42,527 bases of DNA from Nocardia exalbida NBRC 100660 (lineage in GTDB: Bacteria; Actinomycetota; Actinomycetes; Mycobacteriales; Mycobacteriaceae). A program made the position numbers and the translations under genes. This document shows positions 23,902 through 31,418 of this stretch, one piece after another. The stretch spans positions 1-42,527 of the forward strand of contig NZ_BAFZ01000069.1 of NCBI RefSeq assembly GCF_000308575.1. The letters run 5' to 3'. The notes beneath the pieces were generated by a model. The model was not told where the DNA came from and did no database searches. It saw only the letters and a program-made list of their open reading frames with translations. Positions within the stretch are counted from its first letter, which is position 1; the number at the start of each line of letters is the position of its first letter.

Positions 23902-26721
23902 GTGACGACAAGTATCGATACTTTCGGCGCCAAGGGCACCCTCGAGGTGGGAAGCAACTCCTATGAGATCTTCCGCCTCTCCGCCGTGCCCGGCACCGAG
24001 AAACTCCCCTACGCACTCAAGGTCCTCGCGGAGAATCTCCTCCGCACCGAAGACGGCGCCAACATCACCGCCGATCACATTCGCGCCATCGCGAGCTGGG
24101 ATCCGTCGGCGCAGCCGAACACCGAGATCCAGTTCACGCCCGCCCGCGTCATCATGCAGGACTTCACCGGCGTGCCCTGCATCGTCGACCTGGCCACGAT
24201 GCGCGAGGCCGTGGCCACCCTCGGCGGCGACCCGGACAAGGTGAACCCGCTCGCCCCCGCCGAGATGGTCATCGACCACTCCGTCATCATCGACGTCTTC
24301 GGCCGCGCCGACGCCTTCGAGCGCAACGTCGACATCGAGTACCAGCGCAACGGTGAGCGCTACCAGTTCCTGCGCTGGGGCCAGACCGCGTTCGACGACT
24401 TCAAGGTCGTCCCGCCCAGCACCGGCATCGTGCACCAGGTGAACATCGAGCACCTGGCCCGCGTCGTCATGGTCCGCAACGGCCAGGCCTACCCCGACAC
24501 CTGCGTCGGCACCGACTCGCACACCACCATGGTCAACGGCCTCGGCGTGCTCGGCTGGGGTGTCGGCGGCATCGAGGCCGAGGCGGCCATGCTCGGCCAG
24601 CCCGTCTCGATGCTGATCCCGCGCGTCGTCGGCTTCAAGCTGACCGGTGAGATCAATCCCGGCGTGACCGCGACCGACGTCGTGCTCACCGTCACCGACA
24701 TACTGCGCAAGCACGGCGTGGTCGGCAAGTTCGTCGAGTTCTACGGCAGGGGTGTGGCCGAGGTGCCGCTGGCCAACCGCGCCACCCTCGGCAACATGAG
24801 CCCCGAATTCGGTTCCACCGCGGCGATCTTCCCGATCGACGAGGTGACCGTCGAGTACCTGCGCCTGACCGGCCGCTCCGACGAGCAGGTCGCGCTGGTC
24901 GAGGCGTACGCCAAGGAGCAGGGCCTCTGGCACGATCCCGACACCGAGCCCGCCTACTCCGAGTACCTCGAACTGGATCTGAGCACCGTGGTGCCGTCCA
25001 TCGCGGGCCCGAAGCGGCCGCAGGACCGGATCCTGTTGTCGGAGTCGAAGATCGCGTTCCGCAAGGACATCCACAACTACACCAGCGACGCGGAGAGCGG
25101 CCCCGCCGCCGACACCCCGCACAGCAAGCTGGACGAGGCCGTCGAGGAGTCCTTCCCGGCCAGTGACCCGGCCGTGCTGTCCTTCGCCGACGACGGCTCC
25201 GATTTCACGCCGTCCGCCGCGAACGGCGCGCAGGGCCGCCCGAGCAAGCCGGTCAAGGTCTCCACCGAGGAGTACGGCGACTTCGTGCTCGACCACGGCG
25301 CGGTCGTGGTCGCCTCGATCACCTCCTGCACCAACACCTCCAACCCGTCGGTCATGATCGGCGCGGCCCTGCTGGCCCGCAACGCGGTGGACAAGGGCCT
25401 GGCCCGCAAGCCGTGGGTGAAGACCTCCATGGCGCCGGGCTCGCAGGTCGTCAACGGCTACTACGAGAAGGCCGGCCTGTGGCCGTACCTGGACAAGCTG
25501 GGCTTCAACCTGGTCGCCTTCGGTTGCGCCACCTGCATCGGCAACACGGGCCCGCTGCCGGAGGAGATCTCCAAGGCGGTCAACGACAACGACCTCACCG
25601 TCACCGCGGTGCTGTCGGGTAACCGCAACTTCGAAGGCCGCATCTCCCCCGACGTCAAGATGAACTACCTGGCCTCCCCGCCGCTGGTCATCGCCTACGC
25701 GCTCGCGGGAACCATGGACTTCGACTTCGAGAACGACCCGCTGGGCAAGGACACCGAGGGCAACGATGTCTTCCTGAAGGACATCTGGCCCTCGCCGCAG
25801 GAGATCCAGGACACCATCGACCGGGTCATCAGCCGCGACATGTTCCTCGAGGACTACAAGGACGTGTTCCGGGGCGACGAGCGCTGGCGCGGCCTGCCCA
25901 CGCCGGAGGGCAAGACCTTCGAGTGGGACGCCGAGTCGACCTACGTGCGCAAGCCTCCGTACTTCGAGGGCATGCCGCAGACCCCGCAGCCGGTCACCGA
26001 CATCAACGGCGCCCGGGTGCTCGCGCTGCTCGGCGACTCGGTCACCACCGACCACATCTCCCCGGCGGGCAACATCAAGCCCGGTACCCCGGCCGCCCAG
26101 TACCTGGAGGCCAACGGCGTCGAGCGCAAGGACTACAACTCCTACGGCTCGCGCCGCGGCAACCACGAGGTGATGATCCGCGGCACCTTCGCCAACATCC
26201 GGCTGCGCAACCAGCTGCTCGACGACGTCTCGGGCGGTTACACCCGCGACTTCACCCAGGAGGGTGGCCCGCAGGCGTTCATCTACGACGCGTCGCAGAA
26301 CTACCAGGCCGCGGGCATTCCGCTGGTCGTGCTCGGCGGCAAGGAGTACGGTTCGGGCTCCTCGCGTGACTGGGCCGCCAAGGGCACCAGCCTGCTGGGC
26401 GTGAAGGCCGTCATCACCGAGTCGTTCGAGCGCATCCACCGCTCCAACCTGATCGGCATGGGCGTCATCCCGCTGCAGTTCCCCGCGGGCGAGTCGGCCG
26501 CGTCGCTGAAGCTGGACGGCACCGAGACCTTCGACATCGAGGGCATCACCCAGCTGAACGAGGGTGTCACCCCGAAGACCCTGAAGGTCACCGCCACCAA
26601 GGAGAACGGTGACAAGATCACCTTCGACGCGGTGGTGCGGATCGACACCCCCGGTGAGGCGGACTACTACCGCAACGGTGGCATCCTGCAGTACGTGCTG
26701 CGCAACATGATCAAGGCCTGA
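23902..26721 (+). CDS. acn: Aconitate hydratase A
   Basis: A 939-aa monomeric [4Fe-4S] aconitase that interconverts citrate and isocitrate in the TCA cycle; homologues also bind RNA when the cluster is lost. Cluster ligands are Cys in ITSCTNTSNPSV and the pair in FGCATCIGNTGP. Substrate-binding segments include TDSHTTMVNGLGVLGWGVGGIEAEA, SYGSRRGNHEVMIRGTFAN and GGKEYGSGSSRDWAAKG. An acidic insertion rich in Pro/Asp/Glu near residues 390-450 is typical of actinobacterial AcnA. The GTG start at 23902 with GTGGAG upstream gives MTTSIDTFGAKGTLEVG; the frame upstream is untranslated leader and promoter. Regulation by AcnR is supported by the operator-like box and by acnR 292 bp downstream. Confidence 0.98.
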   Translation: MTTSIDTFGAKGTLEVGSNSYEIFRLSAVPGTEKLPYALKVLAENLLRTEDGANITADHIRAIASWDPSAQPNTEIQFTPARVIMQDFTGVPCIVDLATMREAVATLGGDPDKVNPLAPAEMVIDHSVIIDVFGRADAFERNVDIEYQRNGERYQFLRWGQTAFDDFKVVPPSTGIVHQVNIEHLARVVMVRNGQAYPDTCVGTDSHTTMVNGLGVLGWGVGGIEAEAAMLGQPVSMLIPRVVGFKLTGEINPGVTATDVVLTVTDILRKHGVVGKFVEFYGRGVAEVPLANRATLGNMSPEFGSTAAIFPIDEVTVEYLRLTGRSDEQVALVEAYAKEQGLWHDPDTEPAYSEYLELDLSTVVPSIAGPKRPQDRILLSESKIAFRKDIHNYTSDAESGPAADTPHSKLDEAVEESFPASDPAVLSFADDGSDFTPSAANGAQGRPSKPVKVSTEEYGDFVLDHGAVVVASITSCTNTSNPSVMIGAALLARNAVDKGLARKPWVKTSMAPGSQVVNGYYEKAGLWPYLDKLGFNLVAFGCATCIGNTGPLPEEISKAVNDNDLTVTAVLSGNRNFEGRISPDVKMNYLASPPLVIAYALAGTMDFDFENDPLGKDTEGNDVFLKDIWPSPQEIQDTIDRVISRDMFLEDYKDVFRGDERWRGLPTPEGKTFEWDAESTYVRKPPYFEGMPQTPQPVTDINGARVLALLGDSVTTDHISPAGNIKPGTPAAQYLEANGVERKDYNSYGSRRGNHEVMIRGTFANIRLRNQLLDDVSGGYTRDFTQEGGPQAFIYDASQNYQAAGIPLVVLGGKEYGSGSSRDWAAKGTSLLGVKAVITESFERIHRSNLIGMGVIPLQFPAGESAASLKLDGTETFDIEGITQLNEGVTPKTLKVTATKENGDKITFDAVVRIDTPGEADYYRNGGILQYVLRNMIKA

Positions 26722-26734
26722 TCGCGCCCTCGAA

Positions 26735-26801
26735 GTCTCGTGTTTGCGCGCCGGAAACCCGCGCCCGCGGCGTATGCGCTTCGGGCACGCGAACACGAGA
26801 C
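26735..26801. repeat. Long imperfect stem-loop after acn
   Basis: GTCTCGTGTTTGCGCG (26735-26750) pairs with 26786-26801, with 15 of 16 positions complementary including one G-U. The enclosed 35 nt are themselves GC-rich and can fold. It starts 13 nt after the acn stop codon. It may terminate or stabilise the acn message; it lacks a T-run. Confidence 0.6.
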
Positions 26802-26956
26802 GGGCGTGAACGTCGCTCGTAGCACTGGCTCCCCGCGGAGTCGCCATTGCGCGAGCTGCGGCCGAACCATGAGCACCCAGGTTGCCCAGCCAGTGCTCCG
26901 GACACCGCCGTCACGGCCGTTCGGATCACTACCCGCCTCGCTCGTACTGTGCGAAC

Positions 26957-26985
26957 CCCCGCGTCGGCGCACCGCCGACGCGGGG
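26957..26985 (+). terminator. 13-bp perfect hairpin in front of acnR
   Basis: CCCCGCGTCGGCG (26957-26969) pairs perfectly with 26973-26985 across a CAC loop, followed by TT. It lies 28 nt before the acnR start and 17 nt before its ribosome binding site. It could limit read-through from acn into acnR or act as an attenuator. Confidence 0.6.
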
Positions 26986-27013
26986 TTCCGTGTATCCCCC
27001 GCTGGAGGATCCC

Positions 27014-27592
27014 ATGCCCAAGGTCAGTGACGATCACCTCGCCGCCCGGCGCAGCCAGATTCTCGACGGAGCACGCCGCTGCTTCGCCGAATACGGCTAC
27101 GACGGCGCCACCGTGCGCCGCCTCGAGGAGGAGATCGGGCTATCCAGGGGCGCCATCTTCCACCACTTCCGCGACAAGGACGCGCTGTTTCTCGCCCTCG
27201 CCCAGGAGGACGCCGAACGCATGGCCGACGTCGCGGCCAACCAGGGCATCGTGCAGGTGATGCGCGACATGCTCGCCCATCCCGAGCAGTTCAACTGGCT
27301 CGGAACGCGGTTGGAGATCGCGCGGCGGCTGCGCACCGATCCCGAATTCCGCGCCGGCTGGACCCAGCGTTCGGCCGAGCTCACCGCCGCCACCCTGGCC
27401 CGTTTGGAACGCCGCAAGGCCGCGGGCGCACTGCGCGACGACGTGCCCACCGACGTCCTGCTCGGCTACCTCGATCTGGTCCTCGATGGGCTGATCGCCC
27501 GGATCGCCTCCGGGCACACCAACGAGAACCTCTCCGCCGTCCTGGATCTCGTCGAGGCGTCGGTCCGCTCCCCCGCCTCTCCGGGTCTTTAG
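27014..27592 (+). CDS. acnR: TetR family repressor of aconitase, AcnR
   Basis: A 192-aa TetR-type regulator with the N-terminal helix-turn-helix RRSQILDGARRCFAEYGYDGATVRRLEEEIGLSRGAIFHHFRDKDALFLALA. The whole sequence resembles AcnR of Corynebacterium and Rv1474c of M. tuberculosis, which lie immediately downstream of acn and repress it, with citrate/Mg2+ as ligand in C. glutamicum. ATG at 27014 has CTGGAGG 6 nt upstream. The acn promoter region carries a good AcnR box. Repression of acn is thus likely; the ligand is assumed from the homologue. Confidence 0.93.
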   Translation: MPKVSDDHLAARRSQILDGARRCFAEYGYDGATVRRLEEEIGLSRGAIFHHFRDKDALFLALAQEDAERMADVAANQGIVQVMRDMLAHPEQFNWLGTRLEIARRLRTDPEFRAGWTQRSAELTAATLARLERRKAAGALRDDVPTDVLLGYLDLVLDGLIARIASGHTNENLSAVLDLVEASVRSPASPGL

Positions 27593-27606
27593 GCCGGTAC
27601 GAGATC

Positions 27607-28401
27607 TCAGTACGTCGTATTGATGTACTCGGCGGCGTGCGTGGTCCACGGGACGTTCGTCCCGGGCATGTGCTGGTTGTTGTAGAGGACGTGCTGGCCG
27701 TAGGGCCACGGGGTGAGGTAGCCGACGACGCCGCGGACCGCCGCGGTGTAGCGGTCGAGGTTGCCGATCGGGTCGTGCAGCAGGATCTCGAGCAGTTCGG
27801 CGAAGATCAGCGGTGCGACGTCGCCGATGCGGGCGCCCTCCACGAAGGAGAACGGCGAGATGCCCACGTCGATGACGCGCAACGGCGAATTGCCCGGTGA
27901 CGCGGTGATGATGTCGCCGGGGTTGGCGTACTCGCGGACCGCGACGGAGGCAGGCCACGCGCCACGCTGCCCGTGCAGGCCGAATGTGTTAGCGGGGCAG
28001 AGATTCCCGACCGACTGCCCGGCACGGCGCAGCGGGTTGGCGATGTTCACCACGAAAGCGATCTCCAGCGGCGTGCCGTTCGTGTTCTCGTACTTCCCCG
28101 CGTGCACGCCCTCCAGGATCCGGCTGGCGCAGATACCGCCGAGCGAATAACTCAGCAGGCCGCAGACATTCGGCGAGTCCTGGATCGCCTTCACCCCGGC
28201 GGCGACGCCGAGCCGCACCGACGTCTCCAGCGAAGGGCCCCACGCCTCGGGCACCGGCCCCACCGACGCGGGCCAATCCGGTTCGAAGCAGCTGAACTTC
28301 CCGGTGTCGAGTAGTTTCGTGACGTCGTGCAGCATGCCCGCGGGCGTTCCGTCGGAGTTGCGCGGCTCGCCGGTGCCGCGGAGAGTGATGATGTCGATCA
28401 T
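27607..28401 (-). CDS. Alpha/beta hydrolase resembling phage lysin B / cutinase
   Basis: A 264-aa serine esterase-type protein without a signal peptide. The start MIDIITLRGTGE has the RGTGE motif common in actinobacteriophage lysin B (mycolyl-arabinogalactan esterase). The nucleophile elbow is SYSLG with Ser86, the Asp is in YANPGDIIT (Asp163), and the His is in TTHAAEY (His255). This order and spacing resemble the Ser/Asp/His triad of mycobacteriophage LysB. ATG at 28401 has a strong AAGGAGG box. No other phage genes are nearby, so it is probably a domesticated phage gene or a chromosomal relative. A mycolate-ester substrate is inference. It is convergent with acnR, whose stop is 15 nt away. 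Confidence 0.7.
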   Translation of the reverse strand: MIDIITLRGTGEPRNSDGTPAGMLHDVTKLLDTGKFSCFEPDWPASVGPVPEAWGPSLETSVRLGVAAGVKAIQDSPNVCGLLSYSLGGICASRILEGVHAGKYENTNGTPLEIAFVVNIANPLRRAGQSVGNLCPANTFGLHGQRGAWPASVAVREYANPGDIITASPGNSPLRVIDVGISPFSFVEGARIGDVAPLIFAELLEILLHDPIGNLDRYTAAVRGVVGYLTPWPYGQHVLYNNQHMPGTNVPWTTHAAEYINTTY

Positions 28402-28561
28402 CGTGGCCTCCTTGCACAACCGCACCGACCCCTTCGGTACGGAATCTCAAGGTAGACCTGCGGCGCCCCCCGGACACGAGTATCGGGCTACCTCATCGCA
28501 GCCCGAGTTCTCCCATGTAGAGCGCGATTCGGCGGATCGAGGGGTGCGCGAGCTACCGCGA

Positions 28562-29068
28562 CTACGCGTCCGGTTCCATACTGGTCAGCAGGATTCGCGC
28601 GATTCGGTCCAGTTCTGTCCGTTCCCCCGCGGTGAGCACCGACAGCATCCTCGTCTCGTTCGCGGTGTGCTCGGTGACCACGGTGTCGACCAGTTCCCGC
28701 CCCGCCGCGGTGAGGGCGACGCGCACTGCCCTGCGGTCCTGGGCGTCGGCGACGCGCCGTACCAGCCCCGCCGATTCCAGCCGGTCCAGCCGTCCGGTCA
28801 TACCCGCCCGGGACAGCATCAGCGTGTCGGCGAGCACCGAGGGGTTGAGTTCGAACGGCTCGCCCGAACGACGCAGCGCGGCAAGCACATCGAACTCGCC
28901 GCGCTGCAGTCCGTGCTTGCCGAATACCGCCTCGATCTCACGCTGGGCCACCACCAGCAGCCTGCCCAGGCGCCCCACCACGCCCATCGCCTCGAGATCG
29001 AGGTCCGGCCGTTCGCGCTCCCACTGCGCCACGATGGCGTCCACGGCGTCCGTTCTTCGCTCGGTCAT
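28562..29068 (-). CDS. MarR family transcriptional regulator
   Basis: A 168-aa winged-helix regulator of the MarR family. The core includes LQRGEFDVLAALRRSGEPFELNPSVLADTLMLSRAGMTGRLDRLESAGLVRRVADAQDRRAVRVALTAAGRELV, covering the recognition helix and the D-x-R wing motif. ATG at 29068 (MTERRT) is chosen over an upstream in-frame start because the extra residues fall in the operator region. It is divergent from the cupin gene, 71 bp away, with an inverted repeat between, so it likely represses both. The ligand is unknown. Confidence 0.92.
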   Translation of the reverse strand: MTERRTDAVDAIVAQWERERPDLDLEAMGVVGRLGRLLVVAQREIEAVFGKHGLQRGEFDVLAALRRSGEPFELNPSVLADTLMLSRAGMTGRLDRLESAGLVRRVADAQDRRAVRVALTAAGRELVDTVVTEHTANETRMLSVLTAGERTELDRIARILLTSMEPDA

Positions 29069-29093
29069 GGACAGGATCTTATTCGGCAAGTTA

Positions 29094-29126
29094 TAGTTCG
29101 GGAGCGAATTATCAATCACCGAACTA
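29094..29126. promoter_or_regulatory. Inverted repeat between marR and cupin gene
   Basis: TAGTTCGG (29094-29101) and CCGAACTA (29119-29126) are perfect 8-bp inverted arms in the 71-bp divergent promoter region, with an A/T-rich centre (AATTATCAAT). This is the expected form of a MarR-family operator. The right arm lies 13 bp before the cupin start codon. Confidence 0.6.
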
Positions 29127-29139
29127 GTTGGAGATTCCG

Positions 29140-29646
29140 ATGACCATCCCCGCTCCCCGTAAGGACGTCGCGATCCGGCAGCCGCAGGACGCGGAAGTCC
29201 TGCGCACCACGTCGGTCACATTGCGCCTGCTGATCGACGCCGAGGAGGCCGGCGGCGGGCTGAGCACGCTCGAGGTGAACATGGAACGCGGCGCGGACGG
29301 CGCGGCGCCGCACTATCACACGCGTTCCGACGAGCTGTTCTACGTCGCCGAGGGCGAACTGCAACTGCTGGCCGGCGACCGCATCGTCACCGTCGGCGCG
29401 GGCGGTTCCATCGTGGTCCCGAAATTCATGCCGCACGCCTTCGGCGCCACACCGGACAGCACGGCGCGGATCCTGATCGCGCTCACCCCTGGCGTGCAGC
29501 GTTTCGAGTACTTCCGGCTATTGGAACGGATCGCCGCGGGCGAGTCCACGATGACCGATCTCGCTGCCGCCCAAGACGAGTTCGACAACCACTTCATCGA
29601 CGCGCCCGCCTGGTGGGCGGAGCGCAACGCGAATCGGGACCGATAG
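29140..29646 (+). CDS. Cupin domain protein (quercetinase/pirin-like fold)
   Basis: A 168-aa single-domain cupin. The two metal-binding motifs are partly kept: motif 1 PHYHTRSDELFYVAEGEL provides His, His and Glu, and motif 2 PKFMPHAFGATPDS provides the last His. It is therefore likely a metal-dependent dioxygenase or isomerase, or a small-molecule binding protein. ATG at 29140 is chosen because a TTGGAG box lies 6-11 nt upstream; the box itself would be inside the protein with an upstream TTG start. Divergent from the marR gene, which probably controls it. Substrate unknown. Confidence 0.87.
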   Translation: MTIPAPRKDVAIRQPQDAEVLRTTSVTLRLLIDAEEAGGGLSTLEVNMERGADGAAPHYHTRSDELFYVAEGELQLLAGDRIVTVGAGGSIVVPKFMPHAFGATPDSTARILIALTPGVQRFEYFRLLERIAAGESTMTDLAAAQDEFDNHFIDAPAWWAERNANRDR

Positions 29647-29988
29647 CGGACAGGGCCTCCGGATCCGACTGCGCGCGAGCGGATCCGCGTGAATCGCTCA
29701 GGAAGCGGTCACACCCGGCGGGCCAGGGGCGCGAAAGTACAAATGCACAGCCGCCACTATCGGGCTATGGACACCGGCCGCGCGGCATAGGAGAACAGCT
29801 CCATGATTGCGCTGTAAGTATTTCCAACCTACCGGAAAACTTTCGGCGCTCGGCCGTTATGGATCGGAATTCGGTTTGTCACAGGCCGGGAAATCTCGCG
29901 ATACGAGCCGATAGGGCCCCTCGTCGCGATATGATCGCTCACACGCTTGGGGGTCGTGGCAAATCGTGAGCAGATCGGAGAACCGGCT
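29647..29988 (+). other. Intergenic region with probable promoter of the RiPP-like cassette
   Basis: No gene seen in 342 bp. After the cupin stop, an 8-bp palindrome CGGATCCG occurs twice (29660-29667 and 29680-29687) and can form a hairpin. The region 29800-29960 is relatively A/T-rich. TTGTCA (29876-29881) with GATACG 18 bp on is a possible promoter, as is TATGAT at 29930-29935. The octamer TCGCGATA is repeated at 29896-29903 and 29924-29931, overlapping both candidate -10 sites, so it may be an operator. Confidence 0.45.
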
Positions 29989-30444
29989 ATGACCGACGCA
30001 ATCCACCTTCCCGGGACGACGCCGAAGGATGACCGTGTTCCTCCGCTCCAGGGTTTGCTGGTCGCGGAATCGGACCGGCAGATCAGCGTGCGCGTCGCCG
30101 AGGGAACGTGGACGTTCAGTCGGTCCGATGTCCTGCGCGTGGTCGATTCCGCGGCACCCCGGACCGATCAGGACGGCCGTCCGGTACTGGTGGACATCCG
30201 CGCGGGCGCCACCGCCGATTTCACCCGCAGGCTGCGCATCGACCTGGTCGATCGGCCGATGACCATTCCGGAGTCGCCGTCGGAGGCGCTCGGTGACGAG
30301 CAGCTGCGTCAGCTCACCGAAACCTGGGCCGACCGGCTGCAACTCGTGGACTGCCCGGGCTCGGGCGGGGCGACGTTCACCTACTGCCAGACCAAATCGA
30401 TCAACGGCAGCGACGACGGCATCAACTGCGACAGTCTCGACTGA
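29989..30444 (+). CDS. Candidate graspetide precursor protein (RiPP substrate)
   Basis: A 151-aa protein of no family known to me, placed 11 nt before an ATP-grasp ligase gene. Residues 15-95 look like a compact beta-rich domain (LLVAESDRQISVRVAEG, then RRLRIDLVDRPM), and 98-120 an amphipathic helix. The C-terminal 30 residues differ sharply: Gly/Thr/Ser/Cys-rich, with Thr129, Thr131, Thr135, Lys136 and Ser137 followed by Asp142, Asp143, Asp148 and Asp151. Donor Thr/Ser/Lys before Asp/Glu acceptors is how graspetide core peptides are laid out. Three Cys (122, 133, 147) are confined to this tail. The microviridin leader motif PFFxRxL is absent. ATG at 29989 has GGAG 8 nt upstream. The precursor role is inference. 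Confidence 0.6.
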   Translation: MTDAIHLPGTTPKDDRVPPLQGLLVAESDRQISVRVAEGTWTFSRSDVLRVVDSAAPRTDQDGRPVLVDIRAGATADFTRRLRIDLVDRPMTIPESPSEALGDEQLRQLTETWADRLQLVDCPGSGGATFTYCQTKSINGSDDGINCDSLD

Positions 30445-30455
30445 GCGGCAGGCGG

Positions 30456-31418
30456 ATGGCCGCACGCCGGCGCGGTTCGGTCCTGATCGTGTCCGAATCC
30501 GATGATCTACACGCCACCGCGATGGCGGCGACGCTGCGAGACCACTACGGGCTCGGCCCGATCCAGCTCGACCTGCGTGATTTCCCCCGCGAGTCCGGCA
30601 GCTTCCGGCTGGACCGGCTCGGCACCGCACGCTCGCTGTCGCACGTCATCGGCCTCGACGACGTCCGGTCGGTGTGGTGGCGGCGCCCGCACCCCGCGCG
30701 GGTGCCCGCGGGTGTCCGCGCCTCGGACAACGATTTTCGCCAGGCCGAGTGCGACGGGTTCATCCAGGGACTGCTCTGGTCCATCCCCGCCCACTGGGTC
30801 AACGACCCGGGGGCCGACCGGACCGCGGGACGCAAGATCGTGCAACTGGAAACGGCGTTGCGGGCCGGGTTCGCGGTGCCGGAAACGCTGATCACCAACG
30901 ATCCGGACGAGGCGCGCAGCTTCGTCGAATCCCGGCCCGGCCCGGTCGTTTACAAACGCACCGGCACCAGCCGCGCGGAGTTCGCCGAGACCAGGATCAT
31001 CTCCGAGGACGATTTCGCCAGGCTGGACGCGATCCGTTCGGCGCCGACCACCTTCCAGGACTACATCGACGCCACCTGCGATCTGCGGGTGGTCTGGGTG
31101 GACGGCGTCGAATGGACGGTGCGCATCGACTCGCAGGCGGGCGTCGGCAAGGTCGACTCCCGGCTGGACACGTCGGTCGATTTCGTGCCCGACCACCTGC
31201 CCGCCTCGGTGAGCAAGTCACTGGCCACGCTGATGGGCGCGCTCGGATTGTCCTTCGGTGTGCTCGACATTCGGCTCGGCCGCGACGGCGAGTACTACTT
31301 CCTCGAGGTCAACCCGCAGGGCCAGTTCGCCTACCTGGAGATCAAGACCGGTCTGCCGATCTTCCGCAGCCTGGCCAACCTGCTGGTGGACGGCGACGGC
31401 ATGGTGGCAGGCTACTGA
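30456..31418 (+). CDS. ATP-grasp peptide maturase, MvdC/MvdD/PapB family
   Basis: A 320-aa ATP-grasp enzyme of the type that joins Thr/Ser/Lys side chains to Asp/Glu side chains in graspetides. Family marks in order: RSVWWRRPHPARVP (about 75), WVNDPGADRTAGRKIVQLETALRAGFAVPETLITNDP (110-150), VVYKRTG ATP-binding lysine segment, TTFQDYIDATCDLRVVWVDG, GVLDIRLGRDG, and the C-terminal metal/ATP site FLEVNPQGQFAYLEIKTGLPI. The length equals MdnC/PsnB-type ligases. It directly follows the candidate precursor gene, suggesting one transcript. No protease, transporter or methyltransferase gene is adjacent. The assignment to the peptide-ligase ATP-grasp clade is strong; the actual substrate is inferred. 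Confidence 0.85.
   Translation: MAARRRGSVLIVSESDDLHATAMAATLRDHYGLGPIQLDLRDFPRESGSFRLDRLGTARSLSHVIGLDDVRSVWWRRPHPARVPAGVRASDNDFRQAECDGFIQGLLWSIPAHWVNDPGADRTAGRKIVQLETALRAGFAVPETLITNDPDEARSFVESRPGPVVYKRTGTSRAEFAETRIISEDDFARLDAIRSAPTTFQDYIDATCDLRVVWVDGVEWTVRIDSQAGVGKVDSRLDTSVDFVPDHLPASVSKSLATLMGALGLSFGVLDIRLGRDGEYYFLEVNPQGQFAYLEIKTGLPIFRSLANLLVDGDGMVAGY

Noticed and set aside
23881..26847. 988-codon frame antisense to acn
   Set aside because: Its translation has no family features and simply mirrors the codon bias of the aconitase gene.
27607..28401. Prophage around the lysin-B-like gene
   Set aside because: No integrase, portal, tail, holin or attachment-site repeats are present on either side; the neighbours are ordinary chromosomal genes.
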